Source: Streptococcus suis S735
GTDB taxonomy: Bacteria > Bacillota > Bacilli > Lactobacillales > Streptococcaceae
NCBI RefSeq assembly: GCF_000294495.1
Contig: NC_018526.1
Coordinates: forward strand, 930,001-994,000
Length of the DNA: 64,000 bases
Direction: 5' to 3'
Part shown: positions 1-10,673 of the stretch, one piece after another
Layout of the letters: the number at the start of each line of letters is the position of its first letter
Numbering within the stretch: the stretch's first letter is position 1
Notes under the pieces: generated by a model
Seen by the model: the letters and a program-made list of their open reading frames with translations, nothing else
The model's database searches: none
Told to the model about the DNA's origin: nothing
Program-made: the position numbers and the translations under genes

Positions 1-213
1 TTTTAAACTACCAGTCAAATCCTCTTCAGCAGGTATGTCAATTGTAACCCTATCTCCAATATCTAGCAAGTAAGTTGCATTTTGCTCAATATCGTTGACC
101 CAAATATTGCCACCTGTGTACTTAATTTTGGCCAACAAACCTTTTGAAACACCATGTTTTTTCAAAAAAGTTTTTATTTTAGTATGCTGGTCAGCAATGA
201 ATTCAAACCGCAT
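1..213 (-). CDS. RluA/RluD-family 23S rRNA pseudouridine synthase, N-terminal part
   Basis: Only the first 71 codons are in the window; the gene runs off the left edge. It starts with ATG at 213, overlapping the nadK stop by one base, so the two are translationally coupled. The visible residues ([20 protein letters not shown], then a GLLAKIKYTGGNIWVN stretch) look like the S4-like N-terminus of RluA/RluD enzymes, which convert uridines in large-subunit rRNA to pseudouridine. A pseudouridine synthase after nadK and relQ is the usual streptococcal order. The catalytic domain is outside the window, so the call rests on the N-terminus and context. Confidence 0.75.
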   Translation of the reverse strand, partial: MRFEFIADQHTKIKTFLKKHGVSKGLLAKIKYTGGNIWVNDIEQNATYLLDIGDRVTIDIPAEEDLTGSLK

Positions 214-1031
214 TACTCCACCTCTCCAATAAAGGCGTCCTTAACCCGATTCCAAAAACTAGTATGACTCGGTGTTGCAACAAAATGAATCTTACTATTG
301 TCTATCTGATACTCTATACTTTCAATACTATCATAGACAAAAGTCTTATTGTCTACCGCAATCGAGTAACGGTCACTATGCTTTGGTTCAATCACAATCT
401 TGTCTTTTTTAGGGACAACAACGGATGAACCCAAGGTGCGGTAAACACGATTGTTCAAACTTGCCACTTCTGCAATCTGCAATGCCTCGATTGTTGGATG
501 TAAAACAGCACCACCTAATGACTTGTTATAGGCTGTTGAGCCTGTCGGCGTTGAAACCGAAATTCCATCCCCTCTAAAGCGTTCGAAGGGCACATTGTTA
601 ATAATAATATCTGCGACCATGGTCTTAGAAAGACGTTTTACTGTCGCCTCATTTAAGGCACGCGCCTCGACAATGCGACCATCTGTCATCTTGACCTTAA
701 CATTTAAAATCGGATACGATACTCTAGCACCTGTATCAAGCTTAAGATTTTCAATCAGCTTGTCCACTTCAAAATCGCGATAATCTGTATAAAACCCCAA
801 ATGACCCGTGTGAATTCCTACAAAACGTACACGATCAATCAACTTTTCATATTTGTGAAAAGCAGATAAAAGCATCCCATCTCCACCGATAGAAATGACA
901 ATATCTGGATTTTTAGGAGTCAAAATAAAATTTGCTTCTTTTAACTTTGTCCATAATTCTTTGGACACCGCTTCACTCTTAGGATTTCGACTAGCGAGCA
1001 GAGCGATTTTTTTTCTACCTGTATTCTTCAT
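213..1031 (-). CDS. nadK: NAD kinase
   Basis: ATP-dependent kinase (272 aa) that makes NADP from NAD; cytoplasmic. The diagnostic GGDG motif is present ([17 protein letters not shown]), followed by the ALNEATV segment and the glycine/threonine-rich [20 protein letters not shown] substrate loop. The frame stays open upstream to 1061, but those codons lie inside the end of relQ; ATG at 1031 (MKNTGRKK) or 1040 is the likely start, giving a 17-26 bp overlap with relQ. It sits in a relQ-nadK-rluD-like operon, so stress alarmone synthesis, NADP supply and rRNA modification are co-transcribed. The family is certain; the exact start is not. Confidence 0.93.
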   Translation of the reverse strand: MKNTGRKKIALLASRNPKSEAVSKELWTKLKEANFILTPKNPDIVISIGGDGMLLSAFHKYEKLIDRVRFVGIHTGHLGFYTDYRDFEVDKLIENLKLDTGARVSYPILNVKVKMTDGRIVEARALNEATVKRLSKTMVADIIINNVPFERFRGDGISVSTPTGSTAYNKSLGGAVLHPTIEALQIAEVASLNNRVYRTLGSSVVVPKKDKIVIEPKHSDRYSIAVDNKTFVYDSIESIEYQIDNSKIHFVATPSHTSFWNRVKDAFIGEVE

Positions 1032-1686
1032 CTGTATCATCACTGTTGCCCACACCGTCATTCAGTTTGCGATAGGCAGGATCAAATAAGGCCTGCGCTT
1101 CTTGAATGTCGTTGCGGATTTTTCGCATCTCCTCATCTAATTCATAAGCAATTTTTGCTGTAACTTCCAAGCGTTTCTTGATTTCTTCTGGAAAATTCCC
1201 CTTATATTTATAATTCAGAGAATGTTCAATTGTAGCCCAGAAATTCATGGAAAGGGTTCGAATCTGGATTTCTGCCAGAACCGTCTCGTTGCCATTTATA
1301 GTATCCACAGGATACTCAATCACCACATGATATGAACGGTAGCCAGAGGCTTTCATATTGTTGATATAATCCCGTTCATGCACAATTTGCATATCCTTGC
1401 GTTTCCGCAAAATAGCTAATACTTCTTCAATGTCGTCCACAAATTGAACCATAATCCGAAGACCGGCAATATCTTGCATATCTTGAGCAAGATTTTCCAA
1501 TTTGATATGTCGCAGGGCCATTTTTTCTTTAATGGATTCAATCGGTTTTACCCGTCCTGTGACAAACTCAATTGGAGAATGCCGGTTAGCCTTGCGATAC
1601 TGCTTGCGAATCCCCCGCAGTTTGATTTTCAATTCACCAACTGTCTGAATATAGGGGTCTAAAAATTCTTCCCAGTTAAAGTCCAT
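1015..1686 (-). CDS. relQ: Small alarmone synthetase RelQ (GTP pyrophosphokinase)
   Basis: 223 aa synthetase-only (p)ppGpp synthase that transfers pyrophosphate from ATP to GDP or GTP. Visible RelA/SpoT synthetase motifs are [15 protein letters not shown], the catalytic-loop segment [30 protein letters not shown] and [18 protein letters not shown]. No HD hydrolase domain, TGS or ACT domain is present, and the length fits RelQ rather than long Rel. The C-terminus is acidic ([10 protein letters not shown]) and overlaps the start of nadK. It is the first gene of the operon and is divergent from the CYTH-protein gene. Confidence 0.94.
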   Translation of the reverse strand: MDFNWEEFLDPYIQTVGELKIKLRGIRKQYRKANRHSPIEFVTGRVKPIESIKEKMALRHIKLENLAQDMQDIAGLRIMVQFVDDIEEVLAILRKRKDMQIVHERDYINNMKASGYRSYHVVIEYPVDTINGNETVLAEIQIRTLSMNFWATIEHSLNYKYKGNFPEEIKKRLEVTAKIAYELDEEMRKIRNDIQEAQALFDPAYRKLNDGVGNSDDTDEEYR

Positions 1687-1772
1687 ACGGCCCCTTTCTT
1701 GTCAAAACTTTTAAATTGTATTAGAATAACACAAAGACTAATCTATTATAACACATTGAAAGGGTTTACTGC

Positions 1773-2339
1773 ATGAAAAACCACCTTGAAATTGAGTATA
1801 AAACCTTACTGACCAAATCCGAATACAAACGCCTGCTTACTGACTTTTCAGATGTGAGCCCAATTCTTCAAACAAACCACTACATTGATACCCCAGACCT
1901 AGATATGAAGAATCACCGCTTTTCACTCCGTATTCGTACATTTGAGGACTCAGCAGAACTAACCTTAAAAATTCCACAAGAAGTCGGCAATCAAGAATAT
2001 AACCAAGTTCTAGACATCCAAACTGCTCATGATTTACTGGAAAATTTTCAACTACCAGCCGGACAAATTTCTGACATTATTTCTGCAACCGAAATTCCAC
2101 TTGATAAACTTGTTGTCTGGGGAAGTCTCACAACAAAACGCTATGAGAAACAGACATCTATAGGCCTTATGGCACTCGATGAAAATGATTATGTGGGACA
2201 AAAAGATTACGAATTAGAAGTCGAAGTGACCGATGCAGATGCAGGGAAAATTCTTTTTGACGAATTCCTTAAGAAGAAATCAATTCAATTCAAATATGCT
2301 AGTAGTAAGGTTGCACGAACAGCTGCCCACATGAAATAA
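1773..2339 (+). CDS. CYTH-domain protein (YjbK-like triphosphate-binding protein)
   Basis: 188 aa protein of the CYTH/triphosphate tunnel metalloenzyme superfamily. The signature EXEXK motif opens the protein (LEIEYKTLL, residues 5-13), and alternating charged strands follow (RFSLRIRTF, AELTLKIPQE, DYELEVEV) as expected for the beta-tunnel. Members bind inorganic or nucleotide triphosphates; the Bacillus counterpart YjbK sits beside a relQ-like gene, matching this divergent arrangement. The physiological substrate is not known from the sequence. A terminator follows directly. Confidence 0.85.
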   Translation: MKNHLEIEYKTLLTKSEYKRLLTDFSDVSPILQTNHYIDTPDLDMKNHRFSLRIRTFEDSAELTLKIPQEVGNQEYNQVLDIQTAHDLLENFQLPAGQISDIISATEIPLDKLVVWGSLTTKRYEKQTSIGLMALDENDYVGQKDYELEVEVTDADAGKILFDEFLKKKSIQFKYASSKVARTAAHMK

Positions 2340-2342
2340 CTA

Positions 2343-2373
2343 TAAAAAATCAGCCAAATAAGGTTGATTTTTT
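2343..2373 (+). terminator. Intrinsic terminator after the CYTH gene
   Basis: An AAAAAATCAgcc arm and its complement ggtTGATTTTTT enclose a short AT loop and end in a T-run four bases after the stop codon. Confidence 0.8.
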
Positions 2374-2435
2374 AGTTTCACTACTGAAAATTTTTCATTT
2401 TTTTGATAGAATAGAGCTATCTATTGTAAAAAATA

Positions 2436-2455
2436 CTTTTATGTCATCATAAAAG
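2436..2455 (+). promoter_or_regulatory. Small perfect hairpin in the prs leader
   Basis: CTTTTATG and CATAAAAG flank a TCAT loop 28 bp before the prs start. It lies downstream of a plausible -10 (TAGAAT near 2407) and upstream of the AAAGGAG ribosome binding site. It may affect mRNA stability or translation; no known riboswitch is recognised. Confidence 0.4.
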
Positions 2456-2483
2456 CTCAGTGTGTAAAAGGAGTTACTTTAAA

Positions 2484-3461
2484 ATGGTACAACCACTCGG
2501 TGAACATAACATTAAATTATTCTCACTCAATAGCAACCGTGATATTGCTGAAAAAATTGCTGATTCTGCTGGAATTCCTCTTGGAAAGCTGTCTTCTCGT
2601 CAGTTTTCTGATGGTGAGATTCAAATTAACATTGAAGAATCTGTACGTGGCGTAGACGTCTACATTATCCAATCAACAAGCTATCCGGTCAATAATCACT
2701 TGTGGGAATTATTGATTATGATCGATGCTTGTAAACGTGCTAGTGCCAACACCATTACAGCGGTCATCCCTTATTTCGGCTATGCTCGTCAAGACCGTAC
2801 CGCTTCTCCACGCGAACCAATTACAGCTAAATTAGTTGCAAATATGCTGGTTAAAGCTGGTGTCGACCGTGTATTGACTCTTGACTTGCACGCTTCACAA
2901 ATTCAAGGTTTCTTTGATATTCCAGTAGACAATCTCCTTACAGAACCACTTTTTGCAGCCTACTACATGGAAAAAGGACTCTGCGGAGAAGATGTCGTCA
3001 TTGTGAGTCCTAAAAATTCTGGTATCAAACGCGCGCGTAATATCGCTGAATTTCTAAATGCACCGATTGCGATTATCGACTACGCTCAAGATGATTCTGA
3101 GCGTTCTGAAGGCTATATTATCGGTGATGTTGCTGGTAAAAAAGCTATTTTGGTGGACGATATTCTCAATACTGGTCGCACTTTCTCACAAGCTTCAAAA
3201 ATTGTCCAAGAAGGTGGTGCTACTGAAATTTATGCAGTTGCCAGCCATGGTCTCTTTACGGGAACTGCAGCCCAACTCTTAGATGAAGCACCAATCAAAG
3301 AAATATTAGTTACCGATTCTGTTGCAAGCAAAGAACAGCATCCTAAAAATATCGCCTTCCTAACAGCTAGTGACTTGATTGCAGATGCCATCCACCGCAT
3401 CCAAGAACATCAGCCACTCAGCCCACTTTTCAAATTTACTAGTCCTGAAAAAGAAAACTAG
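2484..3461 (+). CDS. prs: Ribose-phosphate pyrophosphokinase
   Basis: 325 aa enzyme making PRPP from ribose 5-phosphate and ATP for nucleotide, histidine and tryptophan synthesis. Class I PRPP synthetase features are the [10 protein letters not shown] segment, [18 protein letters not shown] (metal/ATP site) and the PRPP loop [11 protein letters not shown]. The frame extends upstream to 2460, but ATG at 2484 follows an AAAGGAG box at about the right distance and gives the usual MVQPLGEHN start. The next gene begins 10 bp after the stop, so prs and the cysteine desulfurase are probably co-transcribed. Confidence 0.96.
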   Translation: MVQPLGEHNIKLFSLNSNRDIAEKIADSAGIPLGKLSSRQFSDGEIQINIEESVRGVDVYIIQSTSYPVNNHLWELLIMIDACKRASANTITAVIPYFGYARQDRTASPREPITAKLVANMLVKAGVDRVLTLDLHASQIQGFFDIPVDNLLTEPLFAAYYMEKGLCGEDVVIVSPKNSGIKRARNIAEFLNAPIAIIDYAQDDSERSEGYIIGDVAGKKAILVDDILNTGRTFSQASKIVQEGGATEIYAVASHGLFTGTAAQLLDEAPIKEILVTDSVASKEQHPKNIAFLTASDLIADAIHRIQEHQPLSPLFKFTSPEKEN

Positions 3462-3471
3462 GAGTAACTCT

Positions 3472-4587
3472 TTGATTTATTTAGATAATGCAGCAACCAC
3501 TGCTCTATCTCCTACTGCACTCCAACGGATGATGGAAGTGGCTCAAGAAAATTATGGAAACCCCTCCAGTATTCATCAAAGCGGTCGGAAAGCCAATCAA
3601 TGTCTTAGACAAAGTCGTCAAGAGATTGCTCAGATTCTCTCCGCCTCTCCTGAACAAATTATTTTCACATCTGGAGGCTCCGAAGCTGATACTTTAGCTA
3701 TTCAAGGCTATGCACTTGCGCATCAATCCAAAGGAAAACACCTGATTACTACGGCTATCGAACACCATGCTGTCCTCCATACCATGCAGTATCTAGAGGA
3801 TCGGTTTGGATTCGAGGTAACCTATATCCAACCAGTCAATCAAGTAATCACCGCTCAACAAATTCAGGATGCCCTTCGACCAGATACTATTTTAGTCAGC
3901 GTCATGTTTGCTAACAATGAGACCGGTCAGCTACTTCCCATCAAGGAAATTGGAAAGCTTCTAGCCGATCATCAGGCCGTCTTTCATGTAGATGCTGTCC
4001 AAGCAATTGGAAAAATCGCAATATCTCCATCTGACTACGGAATTGACTTGCTCGCGGCCTCTGCCCATAAATTCCATGGTCCAAAGGGGATGGGATTCCT
4101 GTATAGTAAAGTTCATAAATTTGATTCCTTGATCCACGGCGGAAAGCAGGAACAACAACATCGAGCAGGTACTGAGAATCTCCCTGCTATTGCTGCTATG
4201 GCGACTGCCCTAACAGAACAATATGAGTCCTTAGATACGCATCATCAACATGTCAGTGAACTGCGACAACATATTATCGAGGGATTGTCTGGCTTAGACT
4301 ATTATCTCAATCAGGCTGGACCTCATCTCCCTCATGTCCTTAATATCGGTTTTCCTGGTAAACTTAATGAACAACTCCTTATGCAACTAGATTTGGCAGG
4401 TATTGCTGTTTCTAGCGGTTCTGCATGTACGGCAGGTGTTGTCCAAAATAGCCATGTTTTAGAAGCTATGTATGGAAAAGACTCCCATCGTCTGAAAGAA
4501 TCCATTCGTATCAGCCTATCTGAAATCAATACAAAAGAAGAGATAGATACTCTTATCATCGAACTAAAGAAAATACTTGGAGGTTAA
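3472..4587 (+). CDS. Cysteine desulfurase (NifS/IscS-like, class V aminotransferase)
   Basis: 371 aa PLP enzyme that takes sulfur from cysteine for thiolation or Fe-S assembly. The PLP lysine is in ASAHKFHGPKGMGFLY and the catalytic cysteine is in SSGSACTAGVV. The open frame starts inside prs at 3379, but a GGAGT box precedes TTG at 3472, and LIYLDNAATTALS is the normal N-terminus, so a TTG start is chosen. It is followed at 2 bp by a DUF1831 gene. In many Firmicutes this paralogue lies near thiI and serves tRNA thiolation; thiI is not in the small visible neighbourhood, so that role is only possible. Confidence 0.92.
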   Translation: MIYLDNAATTALSPTALQRMMEVAQENYGNPSSIHQSGRKANQCLRQSRQEIAQILSASPEQIIFTSGGSEADTLAIQGYALAHQSKGKHLITTAIEHHAVLHTMQYLEDRFGFEVTYIQPVNQVITAQQIQDALRPDTILVSVMFANNETGQLLPIKEIGKLLADHQAVFHVDAVQAIGKIAISPSDYGIDLLAASAHKFHGPKGMGFLYSKVHKFDSLIHGGKQEQQHRAGTENLPAIAAMATALTEQYESLDTHHQHVSELRQHIIEGLSGLDYYLNQAGPHLPHVLNIGFPGKLNEQLLMQLDLAGIAVSSGSACTAGVVQNSHVLEAMYGKDSHRLKESIRISLSEINTKEEIDTLIIELKKILGG

Positions 4588-4588
4588 A

Positions 4589-4933
4589 ATGGCATTCCAA
4601 CAATCAGTTACCTTAAAAGATTGTAATTTTACTTATCACATTAGCCCTGCTATCAAAAAATATACACTCCGTGATAACACCTTTGAACAAACCAAAGCAG
4701 GTCACTATCAGCTTACACGTCTTCTGGAAGAAATTCCAAATTCAAACCAAGGATTCCTCTTGAAAATTATTATCAATCAAGACCTAACTGGTTTTAAAAT
4801 TAACATTACCGACAAGTCTGGTCTTCATCTGGTAAACATTTTTAAGCCAGAAAGTAACAAGGTTATTCAAGAAAAATTCTATTTCCTCATGGATAGCTTG
4901 ATTGACCGTGACATCTTTACAAAAGAGAGTTAG
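4589..4933 (+). CDS. DUF1831 family protein
   Basis: 114 aa conserved protein of unknown function. The start ATG at 4589 follows a GGAGG box that overlaps the end of the desulfurase gene. There is no signal peptide or membrane segment. The sequence has a basic N-terminal half (TYHISPAIKKYTLRDN) and a segment KIIINQDLTGFKINITDKSG. DUF1831 genes are commonly found directly after this type of cysteine desulfurase in lactobacilli and streptococci, suggesting a role with it; the function is not established. Confidence 0.8.
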   Translation: MAFQQSVTLKDCNFTYHISPAIKKYTLRDNTFEQTKAGHYQLTRLLEEIPNSNQGFLLKIIINQDLTGFKINITDKSGLHLVNIFKPESNKVIQEKFYFLMDSLIDRDIFTKES

Positions 4934-4934
4934 T

Positions 4935-5138
4935 ATGATTGAAATTCACTATCTTGACGCTTACAAGCAAGAACGTATCCAAACATTTGAGAATAAGGAT
5001 GCAGCCATTCTGGCTTTTTCCGGTTGCTTAACCCTCCCAGACTATTATCCAGTTACCAGCATTACACAAAACGGACAAGCTCTGGATTACAAAGGGACAA
5101 TCGGAGATCTCTATCGCTATTTACAAACACTAGATTAG
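4935..5138 (+). CDS. DUF4649 family small protein
   Basis: 67 aa conserved streptococcal protein of unknown function. ATG at 4935 lies one base after the DUF1831 stop, with a GAGAG box just upstream; the frame is open further upstream to 4902, but that would overlap the previous gene. The visible sequence (MIEIHYLDAYKQERIQTFEN) has no membrane or secretion signal. It is the last gene of the prs-desulfurase unit and is followed by two tandem hairpins. Confidence 0.75.
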   Translation: MIEIHYLDAYKQERIQTFENKDAAILAFSGCLTLPDYYPVTSITQNGQALDYKGTIGDLYRYLQTLD

Positions 5139-5186
5139 ACAGTTTCCTGTTTAATCTTTTTTTAAAATCAATCTGTTGATTTTTTC
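5134..5186 (+). terminator. Tandem hairpin terminator after the desulfurase operon
   Basis: The first hairpin, ATTAGACAG-tttc-CTGTTTAAT, overlaps the stop codon and ends in seven T residues. A second perfect stem, AAAATCAA-TCTG-TTGATTTT at 5164-5183, is also followed by T residues. Confidence 0.75.
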
Positions 5187-5272
5187 ACAAACTTGGACTA
5201 GAATAGAATAAAGAACTGTTTAATATATAAATAATCGATAAAGCGTATTCTATCGAAATAAAGGAGTCTAAA

Positions 5273-5911
5273 GTGAAAAACGATAAAAAATCTGATATTC
5301 CACGCGCTACTGCCAAACGTCTATCCCTCTACTATCGCATTTTTAAACGTTTCTATGCAGGAAATATTGAAAAAGCTAGTTCAAAAGAAATTGCCGAAGC
5401 TATCGGAATCGATTCAGCTACCGTCCGCCGAGATTTTTCCTATTTTGGAGAGCTTGGTCGTCGTGGCTTTGGCTACAACGTCAAAGAGTTGATGGATTTC
5501 TTTGCGGATATTCTAAATGATACCTCCATCACCAATGTTATGCTTGTAGGTGTTGGGAATATGGGGCGGGCCTTACTACACTATCGCTTCCACGAACGAA
5601 ATAAAATGAAAATAGTCATGGCTTTTGAAGCAGATGATAATCCAGCTGTTGGAACGACAGATGAAAATATCCCAATCCATGCAATCTCAGAAATCAAGGA
5701 ACGTATCAGCGAAGCAAACTCTCAGACCGCCATTCTAACGGTACCCAGCGTCAAGGCACAAGAAGTGACCGATATTCTTGTTGAAGCTGGTGTCAAGGGA
5801 ATTCTGAGCTTTTCACCAGTTAACTTGTCTGTCCCAAAAGATGTCGTTGTTCAGTATGTTGATTTGACTAGTGAATTACAGACACTACTCTACTTTATGC
5901 GAAAAGGATAA
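5273..5911 (+). CDS. rex: Redox-sensing transcriptional repressor Rex
   Basis: 212 aa NADH/NAD+-responsive repressor of fermentation and anaerobic genes. The N-terminal winged helix is visible ([20 protein letters not shown], then the recognition segment [20 protein letters not shown]), and the Rossmann fold carries GVGNMGRAL at about residue 93. The start is GTG at 5273 after an AAGGAGT box. It is followed at 3 bp by the amidotransferase gene. Possible targets in this window include ldh, though no clear Rex operator was seen there. Confidence 0.95.
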   Translation: MKNDKKSDIPRATAKRLSLYYRIFKRFYAGNIEKASSKEIAEAIGIDSATVRRDFSYFGELGRRGFGYNVKELMDFFADILNDTSITNVMLVGVGNMGRALLHYRFHERNKMKIVMAFEADDNPAVGTTDENIPIHAISEIKERISEANSQTAILTVPSVKAQEVTDILVEAGVKGILSFSPVNLSVPKDVVVQYVDLTSELQTLLYFMRKG

Positions 5912-5914
5912 GCA

Positions 5915-6607
5915 ATGAAAAAACCAGTTATTGGTATTTCTGGAAATGAATATAAAACAGGGGATCATACAGAACCCCTGCTTTCTTATACCCAGACTTG
6001 CCTCGTACAAGCTATTGAAGATGCTGGTGGGCTCCCACTCATCCTTCCAGCTACAGAGCCAGATTTGGCAAAATATTATATTCATCTTATTGACAAACTC
6101 ATCCTAACAGGAGGACAAAATGTCCAGCCAAGTTACTATCACGAAGAAAGGACTATTGACAGCGATAATTATCTACCAAAGCGTGACGAGTTTGAATTAG
6201 CCCTCATAAGGGCTGCCCAAGAAAATCAGAAACCTATCTTCGGTATCTGCCGAGGTCTACAGCTCTACAATGTAGCTCAAGGTGGTAGCCTTCATCAATC
6301 AATTTCTGAACATTGGCAAGACATAGACGGACAAGAAGTCAGTCAAACGATTCAACTGACTCAAAATAGTCCACTTTACGACATATATGAGTCCGATCCG
6401 AGTGTGAACTCATTTCACCGTCAGGCTATCAAAGACTTAGCCCCTGACTTAGAAATCATTGCACTATCAGATAATCAACAGATTATTGAAGCAGTTCATT
6501 CAGCCTACCCAACTAAATTTTTAGGGGTTCAATGGCATCCTGAACTACTCTACGGTAAACGTGAGATTGAAAAAGACCTCTTCCACTATATTGTCAATAA
6601 ACTTTAA
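5915..6607 (+). CDS. Class I glutamine amidotransferase-like (gamma-glutamyl-GABA hydrolase family)
   Basis: 230 aa peptidase C26 family protein. The nucleophile elbow is [15 protein letters not shown] (Cys near residue 110) and the catalytic His-Glu pair is in [10 protein letters not shown] near the C-terminus. Related PuuD enzymes hydrolyse gamma-glutamyl-gamma-aminobutyrate. No putrescine pathway genes are visible here, so the substrate is uncertain. It is co-directional with rex. Its stop overlaps the convergent radC stop by four bases. Confidence 0.88.
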   Translation: MKKPVIGISGNEYKTGDHTEPLLSYTQTCLVQAIEDAGGLPLILPATEPDLAKYYIHLIDKLILTGGQNVQPSYYHEERTIDSDNYLPKRDEFELALIRAAQENQKPIFGICRGLQLYNVAQGGSLHQSISEHWQDIDGQEVSQTIQLTQNSPLYDIYESDPSVNSFHRQAIKDLAPDLEIIALSDNQQIIEAVHSAYPTKFLGVQWHPELLYGKREIEKDLFHYIVNKL

Positions 6608-7284
6608 AATAACTCACTTTCTTCTCTAAAAGAATAGTAATCCTTATTTCCAACAATTAAATGATCTAATAATACCAGTCCTAGCTTTTCGCAGGACTCT
6701 TTTAAATTCTCCGTAAATAGCAAATCATTCCTACTAGGTTGTACTGAACCCGACGGGTGGTTATGAACGATGATAATCGATGTTGCCATACATTTTACTG
6801 CGTAATGCAAAATTTCACGTGGTTCTGCAATGCTACGATTAACACTCCCAATAAAAATCGTTTTTTGACTGATAATCTGGTTCTGTGTATTGAGATAAAG
6901 TGCAACTAGATGCTCCTGCTTCTTATGCCCGATTTCATGAATCATCTTACGTCCCAACTTCTCACTTCCCAAAATTCTCTCATTTAAGAGTAGCTCTGAT
7001 TGATTGATACGTTTTCCAAGTTCAATCATAGCCTTAATTTCAATCGCCTTGACGCGCCCAATTCCAGTCAAACTTTGCAATTCTTCAATTGATAGTTCTC
7101 TTAGAGCCGCTAAACTCTCCAAACGATTCAATAATTTATTGGAGAGAATAGAAACAGGTTCTTTTTTTGTCCCAGTTCTAATAAAAATTGCTAGTAGTTC
7201 CTGATTACTGAGACGCTCAGCTCCAACTTCTACTAAACGTTCTCTAGGTAGAAAGGCCTCTTCTTTAAATTCAATTTGATACAT
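6604..7284 (-). CDS. radC: DNA repair protein RadC homologue
   Basis: 226 aa. An N-terminal helix-hairpin-helix region ([33 protein letters not shown]) precedes a JAB/MPN metalloprotease-like fold with the metal motif [15 protein letters not shown]. Despite its name, a repair role is doubtful for this family and its biochemical activity is undefined. The gene is convergent with the amidotransferase gene and monocistronic, with about 110 bp before srtA. Confidence 0.93.
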   Translation of the reverse strand: MYQIEFKEEAFLPRERLVEVGAERLSNQELLAIFIRTGTKKEPVSILSNKLLNRLESLAALRELSIEELQSLTGIGRVKAIEIKAMIELGKRINQSELLLNERILGSEKLGRKMIHEIGHKKQEHLVALYLNTQNQIISQKTIFIGSVNRSIAEPREILHYAVKCMATSIIIVHNHPSGSVQPSRNDLLFTENLKESCEKLGLVLLDHLIVGNKDYYSFREESELF

Positions 7285-7396
7285 AATTTCCTCCTCACCT
7301 ATCTATTCGTAAAATCTTGCAAAAAAGAAGCCATATAAAACCAAAGATTATCTCCTCAGTCCTATACCACTTCTTTATCCTTAATATATAGATGTT

Positions 7397-8146
7397 TTAT
7401 TGTCCATAATCATACTGATTATAACTCTTATTGAAGGAATCTAAGATGTCTTTTGCCGTTTCATTATATGGAGTGGTTGATTCAAGAACTCCTTTTACAA
7501 CAATACGTTGCGTAGCATAATAGTCCGTACATGTCACTAACGTAACTTCTGTACGTCCTTCTACATCATCAATGACATAGACACTTTCAGGCGAAACAAT
7601 TTCCACACTATCAATAACGTAGGTGTAAACATTGGTCTTGTCAGTAATATAGATTTTCATGCCGTTTTTAGCACGATCAAGCGGTGAAAAGAGAACATCT
7701 GCCGCACCAGTTACACCAAAAATATGGTGGCTGGCCAACGCATAATTTCCTTTCCCCATCTCTTGGTTTTCCTTCATGGTACCAGCTCCATACATGAGCG
7801 AAGTATTGAAGACCCCTTTAAAAATAGGAAGGTTGATACCAAGCTCGGGAACCGCAATCCCACCAATTACAGGTAAGCGTTGTGCATCCCACTGAGCTGC
7901 TAAAATAGCTTCTGTAGAAATAGACTGAACCTGTTCGAAATCAAATGTTGTCTCAGCCTGTTTATTCTTTTCGATATCCTCTGTCGTAACATTGCTAATC
8001 TGGTATTTATTCGTATTCCAGCCGATAATAAAATTACGGATAGAGGTGTTGAATATCAATGCCAAGGAAATCAGTATCAATACAACTGTTAAAAGATTGC
8101 GCCAAAAAGAACCTTTACGCTTCTTCTTGTTTTCACGTTTTGACAT
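7397..8146 (-). CDS. srtA: Class A sortase
   Basis: 249 aa housekeeping transpeptidase that anchors LPXTG proteins to peptidoglycan. A basic N-terminus and one membrane segment (about residues 15-35) give the type II topology of class A enzymes. Catalytic residues are visible as the His pair in ALASHHIFG (140/141), Cys206 in TLVTCTDYY and Arg214 in ATQRIVV. It starts 6 bp after the gyrA stop and is probably co-transcribed with it, the arrangement typical of S. suis and related streptococci. No LPXTG substrate gene lies in this window. Confidence 0.95.
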   Translation of the reverse strand: MSKRENKKKRKGSFWRNLLTVVLILISLALIFNTSIRNFIIGWNTNKYQISNVTTEDIEKNKQAETTFDFEQVQSISTEAILAAQWDAQRLPVIGGIAVPELGINLPIFKGVFNTSLMYGAGTMKENQEMGKGNYALASHHIFGVTGAADVLFSPLDRAKNGMKIYITDKTNVYTYVIDSVEIVSPESVYVIDDVEGRTEVTLVTCTDYYATQRIVVKGVLESTTPYNETAKDILDSFNKSYNQYDYGQ

Positions 8147-8152
8147 GACTAT

Positions 8153-10597
8153 TTATTCCTTTTCTTCTTTAATTTCGGCAGCATCTACCAAGGCAAAGGT
8201 CATGATTTTCGCTTCACCATTCAAGCGCATCACTTTTACCCCCATGGTTGAACGACCAGTTTGAGAGATATTGGCAACACTTGTACGAATAATCACACCA
8301 GTATCGGTAATAACCATAATATCTTCATCACCAGATACCGTTGTCAAACCTGCCAGAGAACCATTCTTATCAGCAACTTTAAGAGTCTTGATACCCTTAC
8401 CACCACGACCTTTGGTTGGATACTCACTGGCTGGTGTACGTTTACCAAAACCTTTTTCCGTCAATACGAGTACTTCTTGGTCATCAGAAATCATAGTAGC
8501 GCCAACTAACTGGTCTCCCTCACGTAAATTGATACCACGAACACCTGTTGCTGTACGGCCCATATTACGAACATCTGTTTCAGTGAAACGTACAGAATAA
8601 CCGAACTTAGTCCCCATAATAATGTCTGCTTGGCCATTTGTTAAGAAAACATTGATGAGTTCATCGTCTTCTTTCAAATTCAAAGCTTTCAGACCGCTCT
8701 GGCGAATATTGGCAAATTCTGACACACTAGTCCGTTTTACAACACCTTGGCGGGTTGCAAAGAAGAGATAGCTATCTGCCTCCTGGTCCTTAGTTACATT
8801 GATAATGGTTTGAATTGCCTCGTTTTCTTCCAATTTAAGCAAATTGACCACTGGAAGTCCCTTTGCAGTACGACCATATTCTGGGATTTCATAGCCTTTG
8901 AGACGGTAAACACGTCCCTTATTAGTGAAGAAGAGCAAGCGATCATGAGTGCTTGTAGAGACTAATTCTCGTACAAAATCATCATCCTTGACGCCAGTTC
9001 CTTGAACCCCACGTCCTCCACGCTTCTGAGCTTGAAACTCATCCTGTGCCAAACGCTTGATGTAGCCTTGGTTTGACAAGGTGATTAAAACATCCGTTTC
9101 TTCAATCAAGTCCTCATCTTCAAGGGATAGAACTTCACCAACCATCAATTCTGTACGGCGTGGGTCAGCATATTTACGTTTGACTTCTTCTAATTCGTCT
9201 TTAATAATCTGAACAACACGCTCAGGCTTAGCTAGAATGTCAGCCAAATCTGCAATCAAGGCCACTAACTCATCATATTCTGATTGAATCTTGTCGCGTT
9301 CCAAACCTGTCAAACGACGAAGACGCATATCAAGAATAGCCTGACTCTGACGTTCAGAAAGGTCAAATTTCTCCATCAATTCAGCTTGAGCAATAGCATC
9401 AGTTTCTGAATTACGGATAATACGAATGACTTCATCAATATGGTCAAGAGCAATCAGCAAGCCTTCTAAGATATGAGCACGCGCCTCAGCCTTTTCTTTA
9501 TCAAATCGTGTACGACGAGTGACTACTTCTTTTTGGTGTTCAATATAAGACTCTAGAATCTGACGTACAGAAAGAATTTTCGGTACACCATTTTGGATGG
9601 CCAACATGTTGAAACTAAAGTTGGTTTGAAGCTGTGTTTGCTTGAATAGGTTATTCAAAATAACGTTAGCAGAAGCATCACGACGAACTTCGATAACAAA
9701 TCGTACACCCTCACGGTTGGATTCGTCTCGAACAGCAGTGATTCCTTCAATACGTTTTTCTTGGACTAATTTGACAATATGTTCTTGAACCTTGGACTTA
9801 TTGACCATGTATGGAAACTCTGTAACAACAATGCGTTCACGACCATTTCCATATTCTTCAATTTCTGTGCGGGAACGAAGAACTATTGAACCTTTACCAG
9901 TTTCATAAGCACGGTGAATTCCAGATTTCCCCATAACCAAGGCACCTGTCGGAAAATCTGGTCCAGGCAAGACTTCCATAATCTCACGTGTTGTTACCTC
10001 GGGATTGTCCATAACCAGCTTAACTGCCTCGATAGTCTCACCCAAGTTGTGTGGAGGAATGTTGGTAGCCATACCAACGGCGATACCAGTCGTTCCGTTA
10101 ACCAGAAGGTTAGGGAAACGAGCAGGTAAAACCTCTGGCTCACGTTCACTCGCGTCATAGTTATCCGCAAAATTTACCGTATTCTTGTTAATATCACGAA
10201 GCATTTCAAGCGCAATCTTGCTCATGCGTGCTTCTGTATAACGCTGAGCGGCTGCTCCGTCGCCATCCATGGAACCAAAGTTTCCGTGACCATCAACTAA
10301 CATGTGACGGTAGCTCCACCATTGCGCCATACGAACCATTGCTTCGTAAATCGCACTATCTCCATGCGGGTGATATTTACCCATAACATCCCCTGTGATA
10401 CGGGCTGATTTTTTATGTGGTTTATCCGGTGTAATTCCTAATTCATTCATCCCATACAAAATACGGCGATGAACCGGCTTCAGACCATCACGTACATCAG
10501 GCAGAGCACGTGAAACGATAACACTCATCGCATAGTCGATGAAGGATGATTTCATCTCATTGGTCAGATTAACCGTTACTAAATTTTTATCTTGCAT
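8153..10597 (-). CDS. gyrA: DNA gyrase subunit A
   Basis: 814 aa type II topoisomerase subunit that cuts and rejoins DNA with GyrB. The N-terminal breakage-reunion domain has the active-site tyrosine at residue 120 ([10 protein letters not shown]). The quinolone-resistance region [12 protein letters not shown] carries Ser81 and Glu85, the residues normally seen in quinolone-susceptible streptococci. The C-terminal half shows repeated beta-pinwheel blades (for example [12 protein letters not shown], the GyrA box). The gene is full length and upstream of srtA. Confidence 0.98.
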   Translation of the reverse strand: MQDKNLVTVNLTNEMKSSFIDYAMSVIVSRALPDVRDGLKPVHRRILYGMNELGITPDKPHKKSARITGDVMGKYHPHGDSAIYEAMVRMAQWWSYRHMLVDGHGNFGSMDGDGAAAQRYTEARMSKIALEMLRDINKNTVNFADNYDASEREPEVLPARFPNLLVNGTTGIAVGMATNIPPHNLGETIEAVKLVMDNPEVTTREIMEVLPGPDFPTGALVMGKSGIHRAYETGKGSIVLRSRTEIEEYGNGRERIVVTEFPYMVNKSKVQEHIVKLVQEKRIEGITAVRDESNREGVRFVIEVRRDASANVILNNLFKQTQLQTNFSFNMLAIQNGVPKILSVRQILESYIEHQKEVVTRRTRFDKEKAEARAHILEGLLIALDHIDEVIRIIRNSETDAIAQAELMEKFDLSERQSQAILDMRLRRLTGLERDKIQSEYDELVALIADLADILAKPERVVQIIKDELEEVKRKYADPRRTELMVGEVLSLEDEDLIEETDVLITLSNQGYIKRLAQDEFQAQKRGGRGVQGTGVKDDDFVRELVSTSTHDRLLFFTNKGRVYRLKGYEIPEYGRTAKGLPVVNLLKLEENEAIQTIINVTKDQEADSYLFFATRQGVVKRTSVSEFANIRQSGLKALNLKEDDELINVFLTNGQADIIMGTKFGYSVRFTETDVRNMGRTATGVRGINLREGDQLVGATMISDDQEVLVLTEKGFGKRTPASEYPTKGRGGKGIKTLKVADKNGSLAGLTTVSGDEDIMVITDTGVIIRTSVANISQTGRSTMGVKVMRLNGEAKIMTFALVDAAEIKEEKE

Positions 10598-10629
10598 TAT
10601 ATGCCTCTTTCAACAGTCATTGTGCTTCT

Positions 10630-10638
10630 ATTATACCA
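10630..10638 (-). promoter_or_regulatory. gyrA extended -10 promoter
   Basis: On the minus strand a TGGTATAAT element lies about 35 bp before the gyrA start. No good -35 box is seen 17 bp upstream, consistent with an extended -10 promoter. Confidence 0.55.
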
Positions 10639-10673
10639 TATTGGCGAATAAATTTCTTTGTTGGAAACTAGCA

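Noticed and set aside
3379..3471. Upstream extension of the cysteine desulfurase into prs
   Set aside because: The family N-terminus begins at LIYLDNAATT, with a ribosome binding site before TTG 3472.
8261..10129. Several plus-strand open frames inside gyrA
   Set aside because: They are antisense shadows of a highly conserved gene with no starts, ribosome binding sites or recognisable domains.
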